A stretch of 12,303 nucleotides of DNA from Bacteroidales bacterium (GTDB lineage Bacteria > Bacteroidota > Bacteroidia > Bacteroidales > UBA932). Position numbers and translations under genes: made by a program. This document shows positions 7,060-12,303 of this stretch, piece by piece. Below the pieces are notes generated by a model that was not told where the DNA came from, made no database searches, and saw nothing but the letters and a program-made list of their open reading frames with translations. The stretch's first letter is position 1. Each line of letters begins with the position of its first letter. The stretch lies in the NCBI GenBank assembly GCA_018433265.1, contig JAHDRO010000022.1, positions 1-12,303 on the forward strand, in the 5' to 3' direction.

Positions 7060-8823
7060 ATGATGTTTAACACATGTTCTCCATACATAAAATTGCTGTT
7101 TGATAAAGGAATTGATTGGTATCCGTATTTGGACCAGAAATTAATTGAAAAAGCCGAAAAAGAGGATAAGTTAATTTTTCAACATATTGGTTATATAAGC
7201 AATATGAAAGTAAGAGAAATGGCAGAACGTCTCTTTTCTGATCCAAGAGTAATTAATATTCTGAATGATAATTTTATATGTATAGTTGAAGATAAAGAAA
7301 GTAGCCCTGAATCATATCTTATAGCACTAGACCTACTGTTTCTTAATCAGGATTTTTCGTTTGGCCCTATGAACTTATTTGTTATGCCGGACAGAAAACC
7401 AATTATTTGTTTTTCTGATTGTAATCCTGAATATTTTCTGGAAGTTGCAGGAAGTATTGTTGATGCAAAAAAAAATAAAAAGTATCTTCTTAAACAACTT
7501 TCAGAAGAATTATCAAAAAGCGCATTAAATACAGGAATAATAACAGAAAAAGTGTCTCCTTCCACTATTAGTTCGAAAATCTTAGATACATACATACATC
7601 AATGGTATAATGGAATAGCTGAGAATGATTTTATATATCAGATCACTCCTTTTACTCCAAATCCAAGTACGCTGTTGACAATTGTCGAATACTTAAAGTT
7701 TTATAAAGATAAAACCATATCTGACAAAATTGAATCGATGCTTGATCATTTGCAATTTTCTTCTGTTTTTGATCCTATCGGAGGTGGCTTTTTCAAACAA
7801 GCAAAAGATTATAGCTGTAAAGAACCTTCTTTTGAAAAAACTTTAGAAGACAATGCTCATTTTATTAATTTATATGCAAATGCATATAATTATTTCAAAA
7901 AGGAATCATATAAAATAACATCTTGGATGACTTATAAATTCATCCAAGATGAATTAGCTACACAATCAGGTGGTTACAAAAGTAGTATAACAATTACAAG
8001 CTCTTTAGACGAAGTCAATTATTATAAATATTCAATTAATGAGTTAATGATAATGTTTCCCGAAAGATATATTGATGTAGCAATTGCTCTCAGCCTTGAC
8101 CCTCTTGCAGATAAACATTTAAAACAAATTCCTGCCAGAACTTCGAGAACATATTCAATTCTCAGTGAAGATGAAATTGAAAAACTTAAAATTAGGAGAA
8201 CTGAACATATAGGTTACTTTGCCGACAGAAGAGAAATAACATCTTACATGTCGCAATTAGCTGAATCTCTTGCATCTTCCTCACTAATGCTTAATGATAG
8301 ATCATTATATGAAACGGCATTAAATATCGTTAGATATATTATAACAAATAACAGTCATTCTGACGGTAGACTATATCGATATTGTTGCTGTAACAAAAGC
8401 AATATTCCCGGTTATCTGTCAGATTATGCAGATTTTATAGCTGCCCTTATAGAACTTTATAAATCAGATAATTGTAAAAATCAAAAGCTTTTTGATTATG
8501 CAAAAAAATATATTGACTTTGTTATTAACCATTTTTATAAACCGGAAAACGGAATGTTCAATAAATCAGAGTGTTCAATTGAGCCGAATACTATACCATT
8601 TAAAAGAGAGTCAAATATAGATTTTTTGAAACCTTCTGCTAATTCTATTATGGCCGGAAATCTTCTATCCTTTTATGAAATTACAGGAGATAAAGAGTAT
8701 TTTAAAATCGCAGAACAACAAATAATGAACATAGCTCCCAATCTTCATTCTTCAGGCCCAATGCTCTCAAGTTGGGCTCACAAAGTGCTGAAATACTTAA
8801 ATATTATTGATCAACCGACCTGA
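7060..8823 (+). CDS. Degenerate YyaL/SSP411-like (DUF255) protein, thioredoxin-like domain without CxxC
   Basis: The 587-aa protein keeps the order of landmarks of the YyaL / spermatogenesis-associated protein 20 family. These are SPYIKLL and DWYPY near the start (7-23), GPMNLFVMPDRKP (102-114), FDPIGGGFF and PSFEKTLEDNAHF in the first half of the helical barrel, GYLSDYADFIAALIELY, and late PSANSIMAGNLL. The family normally has an N-terminal thioredoxin fold with CHWCHVM and a C-terminal (alpha/alpha)6 barrel like sugar epimerases. Here the CxxC region reads GYISNMKVREM (44-54), with both cysteines gone. The usual DADS block after GGxY is also absent (GGYKSSITITSSLDE). The protein is about 80-100 residues shorter than the family norm I recall, so redox chemistry is very unlikely. 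Any role, for example carbohydrate or protein binding, is unknown. There is no signal peptide, and its 3' end overlaps queA by 20 bp. Confidence 0.83.
   Translation: MMFNTCSPYIKLLFDKGIDWYPYLDQKLIEKAEKEDKLIFQHIGYISNMKVREMAERLFSDPRVINILNDNFICIVEDKESSPESYLIALDLLFLNQDFSFGPMNLFVMPDRKPIICFSDCNPEYFLEVAGSIVDAKKNKKYLLKQLSEELSKSALNTGIITEKVSPSTISSKILDTYIHQWYNGIAENDFIYQITPFTPNPSTLLTIVEYLKFYKDKTISDKIESMLDHLQFSSVFDPIGGGFFKQAKDYSCKEPSFEKTLEDNAHFINLYANAYNYFKKESYKITSWMTYKFIQDELATQSGGYKSSITITSSLDEVNYYKYSINELMIMFPERYIDVAIALSLDPLADKHLKQIPARTSRTYSILSEDEIEKLKIRRTEHIGYFADRREITSYMSQLAESLASSSLMLNDRSLYETALNIVRYIITNNSHSDGRLYRYCCCNKSNIPGYLSDYADFIAALIELYKSDNCKNQKLFDYAKKYIDFVINHFYKPENGMFNKSECSIEPNTIPFKRESNIDFLKPSANSIMAGNLLSFYEITGDKEYFKIAEQQIMNIAPNLHSSGPMLSSWAHKVLKYLNIIDQPT
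7919..7951 (+). repeat. Perfect 12-bp inverted repeat inside the YyaL-like gene
   Basis: CATCTTGGATGA (7919-7930) is followed after 9 nt (cttataaat) by its exact reverse complement TCATCCAAGATG (7940-7951). The arms encode TSWM and FIQDE in the reading frame. A perfect 12-bp stem with a short loop is much stronger than the surrounding background. No U-run follows. It could slow ribosomes or polymerase, serve as a protein site, or be chance. Confidence 0.7.
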
Positions 8824-10048
8824 ACAGTATTGAGCTGTCACCATAACTCAAAAATCTGAAATTATTTGCCAATGCATAACTATAAATTTCTCTCCAATAA
8901 TCACCTACAAAAGCGGCAATTAATAGTAAAAGAGTGCTATTGGGCTGATGAAAATTTGTAATCAAAACATCAACTAGCCTGAATTGAAAACCAGGGACAA
9001 TTATTATACCGGTTTTAGTTTCAATATAATCTCTTTTATTTTCATTCATCCATTCAAGCAAAGCTTCCAATGCTTCATTAGTAGAATATTTATAATCTTT
9101 GTTATACGGGTCCCATTGTTTTACAGGTTCAATACTTTTATTTTCAATACAATTAACTCCTATATAATAGAGTGATTCAAGAGTTCTTGTTGAAGTTGTC
9201 CCAACAGCAATTATCTTCTTATCACCTTTATTGATCAGTTTTTTTATAGTATTTTTTGTAATTGAAAACAGTTCCGAATGCATATTATGATCACTGATAA
9301 ATTCAGATTTAACAGGAATAAATGTTCCTGCACCAACATGTAAACAGATGTTTTCTATTTCTATTCCTTTTTCACTGATTTTTTTTAAAACATCTTCGGA
9401 AAAATGAAGGCCTGCTGTTGGTGCCGCTATTGAACCGCGTATTTGTGCGTAAAGAGTCTGATATCGATCAGTGTCTAAATCTTCTGCTTCGCGATTTAGA
9501 TATGGAGGAATAGGCACCTTACCACATTTGTCCATCAAATCTGAAAAGATAATCCCATTATTCCAGGAAAACTCAACCAAAGTTTTATCGTTTTCCTTAC
9601 CGACTAGTTTTGCCTTAAGATCATATTTTTCTAACTCTTCATTTCCATTTGAATAAAAATAAACATAGCCTTCCTTCCATCTCTTTCTGTTACCTACCAA
9701 ACATTTCCAAGTACAAAACTTGTTCTGAGCAAAGGATTGATTATATTCCGCAGGAAAATAAGGTTCTAGACAAAGAATTTCAATATGAGCTCCGCTTTTT
9801 TTTTGAAAAATTAATCTTGCAGGAACAACCTTTGTGTTATTCAACACCATAATCGACTTTCCAGGCAATATCGCATCGAGATTTGAAAATTTCGAATCAG
9901 ATATCAGTCCATTTTCAAATATTAAAATCTTGGAGTCTTCACGACTTTGAAGAGGGTATTTTGCAATTTTGCTATCAGGCAAAATGTAAGTGTAATCACT
10001 AATTTTAATTTCAGGTATCAAAATATTTTTTCTTGCAAATTTATACAA
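8804..10048 (-). CDS. queA: S-adenosylmethionine:tRNA ribosyltransferase-isomerase (queuosine synthesis)
   Basis: QueA (EC 2.4.99.17) transfers and isomerises the ribosyl group of AdoMet onto 7-aminomethyl-7-deazaguanine in tRNA, making epoxyqueuosine. Family blocks are present: VLNNTKVVPARL (68-79), TWKCLVGNRKRW (113-124), GSIAAPTAGLHF (205-216), HVGAGTFIPV (237-246), TTSTRTLESLYY (284-295) and TNFHQPNSTLLLLIAAFVG (364-382). At up to 414 aa it is longer than the roughly 350-aa enterobacterial enzyme. The extra length sits mainly around residues 296-345, as in a long Bacteroidetes form I recall. No ATG is available: the frame opens with TTG at 10048, with a second TTG at 10021 (giving IPEIKISDYTY after the initiator). 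A -7-type box at 10036-10043 favours the shorter form. The gene converges on the YyaL-like gene and overlaps its last 20 bp. Confidence 0.95.
   Translation of the reverse strand: MYKFARKNILIPEIKISDYTYILPDSKIAKYPLQSREDSKILIFENGLISDSKFSNLDAILPGKSIMVLNNTKVVPARLIFQKKSGAHIEILCLEPYFPAEYNQSFAQNKFCTWKCLVGNRKRWKEGYVYFYSNGNEELEKYDLKAKLVGKENDKTLVEFSWNNGIIFSDLMDKCGKVPIPPYLNREAEDLDTDRYQTLYAQIRGSIAAPTAGLHFSEDVLKKISEKGIEIENICLHVGAGTFIPVKSEFISDHNMHSELFSITKNTIKKLINKGDKKIIAVGTTSTRTLESLYYIGVNCIENKSIEPVKQWDPYNKDYKYSTNEALEALLEWMNENKRDYIETKTGIIIVPGFQFRLVDVLITNFHQPNSTLLLLIAAFVGDYWREIYSYALANNFRFLSYGDSSILFRSVDQ
10036..10043 (-). promoter_or_regulatory. Possible Bacteroidetes -7 box for queA
   Basis: On the minus strand this reads TAAATTTG, a full match to TAnnTTTG. 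A transcript starting about 7 nt further on would begin near 10029, just before the TTG at 10021, giving a very short leader. No convincing TTTG -33 box is seen at the right distance, and in such AT-rich DNA chance matches are common. Confidence 0.3.
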
Positions 10049-10091
10049 ATGTCCACATGTTTGAAATATAGAAATTATTCCTCACCTTATG

Positions 10092-10103
10092 TTACACATG
10101 TAA
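10092..10103. promoter_or_regulatory. Operator-like palindrome 1 (queA side)
   Basis: TTACACATGTAA is a perfect fit to TTACA-NN-TGTAA. It lies 44 nt upstream of the outer queA TTG and is the copy closest to queA. Confidence 0.65.
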
Positions 10104-10127
10104 TAAAAATTAATCCAAACTAACTGT

Positions 10128-10139
10128 TTACAAATGTCA
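10128..10139. promoter_or_regulatory. Operator-like palindrome 2 (queA side)
   Basis: TTACAAATGTCA fits TTACA-NN-TGTAA with one mismatch in the right half. It is preceded by GT like copies 3 and 4, and starts 36 nt from copy 1. Confidence 0.55.
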
Positions 10140-10185
10140 AATAAATAGTCATTGCAAGTTATATATGTTGCCTAAATTGTGGTGT

Positions 10186-10197
10186 TTACATGTGTAA
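10186..10197. promoter_or_regulatory. Operator-like palindrome 3 (queA side)
   Basis: TTACATGTGTAA is a perfect fit to TTACA-NN-TGTAA. Symmetry extends one further base pair each side (TTTACA..TGTAAA), making it among the strongest copies. It starts 58 nt from copy 2. Confidence 0.65.
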
Positions 10198-10462
10198 ATT
10201 TACAAATAATTTTTATTATATTTTATATTAATAACCAGATATTTACTTAATTTATATAAAGTAAAAACATAGGTTACTTTATTAGTTTTGTAATATTTTA
10301 CCATAAATTATTGATAAAAATGATCTATTACTGTTATCAGTTATTGTTTACCAGATATTTATAAGTCTCATATAAACCAGTTGTTAAGATTAGTCAATAA
10401 ATGATAAATGTTTAATTACTAAATTATAGTAAATACATTTAAAAATTTCATTTTTGTTCTGT

Positions 10463-10474
10463 TTACATTTGTAT
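10463..10474. promoter_or_regulatory. Operator-like palindrome 4 (regulator side)
   Basis: TTACATTTGTAT fits TTACA-NN-TGTAA with one mismatch at the last base. It contains TACATTTG (10464-10471), a full match to the Bacteroidetes -7 box TAnnTTTG on the plus strand. It is the first of three copies spaced 24 nt start to start. Confidence 0.6.
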
Positions 10475-10486
10475 AATCCGAAATAG

Positions 10487-10498
10487 TTACATATGTAA
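10487..10498. promoter_or_regulatory. Operator-like palindrome 5 (regulator side)
   Basis: TTACATATGTAA is a perfect, fully symmetric 12-bp palindrome, exactly 24 nt after copy 4 and 24 nt before copy 6. Confidence 0.7.
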
Positions 10499-10510
10499 TT
10501 AATATAATGA

Positions 10511-10522
10511 TTACATTTGTAA
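10511..10522. promoter_or_regulatory. Operator-like palindrome 6 with embedded -7 box (regulator side)
   Basis: TTACATTTGTAA is a perfect fit to TTACA-NN-TGTAA, ending 15 nt before the regulator's ATG. It contains TACATTTG (10512-10519), a TAnnTTTG match. Transcription from it would start a few bases after the site, close to 10526. A repressor bound here would cover the promoter, as expected for autoregulation. A -33 box is not evident. Confidence 0.68.
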
Positions 10523-10537
10523 AAACAAGTCTTAACC

Positions 10538-10960
10538 ATGAAAGAACGTTTACAGCAATTCCTAAATGCGGAACAATTGTCTTCTTCCAAGTTATCTGAT
10601 ATCCTTGGAATACAACGTTCTGGGATGTCACACATTCTATCTGGAAGAAATAAACCAAGCTTTGATTTTATTCAAAAGTTACTGTTGAAATTTCCTTCTC
10701 TTAATGCAGAATGGCTTATTACAGGAAAAGGCAATATGTATAAAGAAAATTCTGACTCAAGTTTATATGCTAATAAAGCTGAATATCAAAGTGATGAAAA
10801 AGAAAAAGAAGATTATCAACCTCCTGAGATTTTGATAAATGATTCTGAAAAGATAGAAGCCCAGAATAATCGCCGTCTCATAAAGATAATCTTGATCTAC
10901 TCTGATGGTACATTCTCTGATTTCAGACATGAGAGGATTAAAGCTGATAATGACAATTAA
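10538..10960 (+). CDS. Small XRE/CI-like helix-turn-helix transcriptional regulator
   Basis: DNA-binding protein of 140 aa. The N-terminal domain (about 1-68) is a CI-type helix-turn-helix: SSSKLSDILG (15-24) is the first helix of the motif and QRSGMSHILSG (26-36) the recognition helix. It is followed by PSFDFIQKLLLKF and the signature LNAEWLITGKGNMY (55-68) common in Bacteroidetes regulators of this kind. A charged linker (about 69-112) leads to a short conserved-looking tail, LIKIILIYSDGTFSDF (114-129), which may mediate dimerisation. No protease or LexA-like domain is present, so SOS-type cleavage is not expected. It is preceded by three phased palindromes overlapping its probable promoter, so autoregulation is likely. 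The ATG at 10538 is the clear start. pyrD begins 27 nt downstream, so the two are probably cotranscribed. The regulon is unknown; the divergent queA is a candidate. Confidence 0.9.
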   Translation: MKERLQQFLNAEQLSSSKLSDILGIQRSGMSHILSGRNKPSFDFIQKLLLKFPSLNAEWLITGKGNMYKENSDSSLYANKAEYQSDEKEKEDYQPPEILINDSEKIEAQNNRRLIKIILIYSDGTFSDFRHERIKADNDN

Positions 10961-10964
10961 TTTC

Positions 10965-10972
10965 TAACTTTG
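10965..10972 (+). promoter_or_regulatory. Possible Bacteroidetes -7 box in front of pyrD
   Basis: TAACTTTG matches TAnnTTTG and lies 15 nt before the pyrD ATG, in the 27-nt gap after the regulator stop. It would give a leader of under 10 nt. There is no TTTG at about -33, where the regulator's coding end lies, so it may be a minor promoter or chance. Confidence 0.3.
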
Positions 10973-10987
10973 CAAAAAGGATTTATA

Positions 10988-12019
10988 ATGTATAAAATTC
11001 TTAGACCTCTTCTTTTCCGATTTCCTCCTGAATGGACTCACAACATGACCTTGAATCTACTGAAGTTCTTAAGATATCTACCCTTTTCAGGAACTTTTAT
11101 AAGGTGGATATTCTCATATAATGACGAAAAACTCGAGAAAGAGGTATTTGGTCTTAAATTTAAAAATCCACTGGGACTAGCTGCCGGATTTGATAAGAAT
11201 GGAGAGATGTACAACGATCTTGCTAATCTGGGATTTGGTTTTATTGAGATTGGGTCTCTTACTCCAGTAGAACAAATTGGCAATCCACGACCAAGAGTAT
11301 TTAGACTGGTTGAAGATAATGCCATTATAAATCGAATGGGAATCAACAATAAAGGTGTAAAAAATGCTATAAAACATCTAAAAACACATAAACCTAAAAT
11401 TATTGTTGGTGGCAATATCAGTAAAAATGCCTCATGTTCAAATGAAACGGCGGCTATTGATTATGAAAAATCATTTACTCAGCTTTATGATTTTGTAGAT
11501 TATTTTGTTTTAAACATTTCATGTCCAAATGTTAAAGGATTGGTTAAACTTCAGGATATTAACATTTTATCAGAAATCATTGACAGACTTACTGCAATTC
11601 GTAAATTTAATGACGAATATCGTCCAATATTGATAAAAATATCTCCAGATATTACATTCGATCAATTAGACGAGATAATAGAATTGATACTTATTTCCGG
11701 AATAGACGGTATTGTAGCAACTAATACTACAACTTCAAGAGAGTCTCTCAAGACTATCAAGGATATACTAAAAAAGATTAGAGACGGCGGTCTTAGTGGT
11801 GAACCGTTGTTCAATAAAACTCTTGAAATAGTTAAATATATTCATAGAAAAAGTGGTGGAATGTTTCCAATAATTGCTGTTGGAGGCATTACAACGGTAG
11901 AAAGAGCCAAAGAGATGCTAGATGCCGGAGCTTCTCTGATTCAAATATATACCGGATTCATATATAATGGTCCTGGTTTTGTAAAAAAAATACTTAAACA
12001 CTTATCTAACAACCAGTAA
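10988..12019 (+). CDS. pyrD: Dihydroorotate dehydrogenase, class 2 type (quinone-dependent)
   Basis: Oxidises dihydroorotate to orotate, the fourth step of pyrimidine synthesis. The 343-aa protein has the class 2 layout. An N-terminal membrane-associating helical part (residues 1-45, [20 protein letters not shown]) precedes the FMN barrel, which holds [13 protein letters not shown] (60-72), [10 protein letters not shown] (84-93), RMGINN (116-121), LNISCPN (175-181), ILIKISPD (214-221), GGLSGEP (267-273), AVGGI (297-301) and [10 protein letters not shown] (320-329). The unusual point is Cys179 in NISCPN. Class 2 enzymes typically have Ser as the catalytic base there, and Cys is typical of class 1. 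The frame extends to a TTG at 10970, but the ATG at 10988 matches the family start. It follows the XRE gene closely and ends 1 nt before cinA, implying one transcription unit. Confidence 0.95.
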   Translation: MYKILRPLLFRFPPEWTHNMTLNLLKFLRYLPFSGTFIRWIFSYNDEKLEKEVFGLKFKNPLGLAAGFDKNGEMYNDLANLGFGFIEIGSLTPVEQIGNPRPRVFRLVEDNAIINRMGINNKGVKNAIKHLKTHKPKIIVGGNISKNASCSNETAAIDYEKSFTQLYDFVDYFVLNISCPNVKGLVKLQDINILSEIIDRLTAIRKFNDEYRPILIKISPDITFDQLDEIIELILISGIDGIVATNTTTSRESLKTIKDILKKIRDGGLSGEPLFNKTLEIVKYIHRKSGGMFPIIAVGGITTVERAKEMLDAGASLIQIYTGFIYNGPGFVKKILKHLSNNQ

Positions 12020-12020
12020 A

Positions 12021-12303
12021 ATGTTGAATGCATCAATTTGCACAATCGGAGACGAAATACTAATAGGTCAGATTGTGGATACGAATTCTGCGATAATAGC
12101 TAAGGAATTAAACAGTATTGGAGTTAAAGTAAATAAAATAATTTCAGTCCAAGATGATGAAAATGAGATTATTTCATCCTTACAAGAATGTTATGAAACA
12201 AGTGATCTAATAATTGTTACAGGAGGTCTGGGCCCTACTAAAGACGACATAACTAAGAAAGCTCTGGCAAAACTTTGCAACTGTGAGCAATACAAATATG
12301 ATA
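12021..12303 (+). CDS. cinA: CinA-family protein (N-terminal part, cut by window edge)
   Basis: The first 94 codons of a CinA/YfaY homologue run off the right edge. The start [20 protein letters not shown] and the following [17 protein letters not shown] carry the family's first block. [13 protein letters not shown] (residues 68-80) is the conserved core of the MoCF/molybdopterin-binding-like domain, COG1058. In full-length members this domain hydrolyses ADP-ribose-type pyrophosphates, and many carry a C-terminal nicotinamide-mononucleotide amidase domain. Whether that second domain exists here is beyond the window. The ATG lies 1 nt after the pyrD stop, so translation is probably coupled. 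Despite the name (competence-induced in Streptococcus), a competence role cannot be assumed. Confidence 0.93.
   Translation, partial: MLNASICTIGDEILIGQIVDTNSAIIAKELNSIGVKVNKIISVQDDENEIISSLQECYETSDLIIVTGGLGPTKDDITKKALAKLCNCEQYKYD

Larger units (their letters stand above)
10049..10537. other. Long AT-rich divergent intergenic region between queA and the XRE regulator
   Basis: This 489-nt stretch has no credible gene on either strand. Short open frames near 10390-10658 on the minus strand only shadow the regulator gene. Its main content is the six operator-like palindromes listed separately, three at each end. The central part (about 10200-10450) is extremely AT-rich and holds a 12-nt direct repeat ACCAGATATTTA (10234 and 10350). 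I see no tRNA-like or clear sRNA structure and no terminator. Confidence 0.8.

Noticed and set aside
10234..10361. Direct repeat ACCAGATATTTA at 10234-10245 and 10350-10361
   Set aside because: Only two copies in extremely AT-rich DNA, not symmetric and not linked to a gene start. A chance match of this size is plausible.
10463..10522. The evenly spaced repeats as a CRISPR array
   Set aside because: The repeats are 12-bp palindromes with 12-nt gaps, only three in phase, and no cas genes are nearby. Operator sites fit better.
10390..10658. Two overlapping minus-strand frames opposite the XRE gene
   Set aside because: Their translations are Tyr/Asn/Cys/Ile-rich without motifs, they run through the operator sites, and the plus strand encodes a clear helix-turn-helix protein.
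10970..10987. A six-residue extension of PyrD from TTG at 10970
   Set aside because: The TTG overlaps a -7-like box, and the ATG at 10988 gives the usual class 2 N-terminus.
1..12303. Mobile elements, prophage, toxin-antitoxin or other defence systems
   Set aside because: I found no transposase, integrase, terminal repeats or defence domains. The CI-like regulator stands alone beside housekeeping genes, so a phage origin is not supported.

Overview
The window looks like a piece of a low-GC Bacteroidetes (Bacteroidales-type) chromosome. The evidence is the AT-rich intergenic DNA, genes without recognisable Shine-Dalgarno sites, matches to the Bacteroidetes -7 box TAnnTTTG, a long-form QueA, a small Bacteroidetes-style XRE regulator, and an amino-acid-fermentation operon of the kind found in oral and gut anaerobes. 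The genus cannot be read from the sequence.

Positions 1-5623, all on the minus strand, form a lysine fermentation operon. In order of transcription it holds CoA-transferase subunit A, kal, kce, two tandem kdd paralogues, kamA, and a kamB-like gene cut by the window edge. The gene order is nearly the reverse of the reaction order. KamA makes beta-lysine. The 5,6-aminomutase KamDE (not in the window, presumably left of position 1) gives 3,5-diaminohexanoate. Kdd oxidises this to 3-keto-5-aminohexanoate. Kce cleaves that with acetyl-CoA into acetoacetate and 3-aminobutyryl-CoA, and Kal removes ammonia to give crotonyl-CoA. The CoA-transferase would recycle acetoacetate while releasing butyrate. 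Spacers are 2-43 nt. A leader of about 150 nt upstream of the operon carries a nested inverted repeat, a near-palindrome and a 3'-end-type hairpin.

Positions 5775-6923 (minus) encode an unusual PlsB/PlsC-type acyltransferase. Diverging from it, 7060-8823 (plus) encodes a degenerate YyaL/DUF255-family protein that has lost the CxxC of its thioredoxin-like domain. It runs tail to tail into queA (8804-10048, minus) with a 20-bp overlap. queA has no ATG start.

Positions 10049-10537 separate queA from a divergent small XRE-family regulator (10538-10960, plus). This gap holds the most striking non-coding signal: six copies of the palindrome TTACAnnTGTAA. Three lie next to queA and three lie next to the regulator, and the latter are spaced exactly 24 nt apart, resembling the tripartite operators of phage repressors. 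The natural inference is that the regulator binds them and controls itself and possibly queA. Immediately downstream are pyrD (class 2 architecture but with Cys at the catalytic-base position) and the start of cinA, closely spaced and probably cotranscribed with the regulator.
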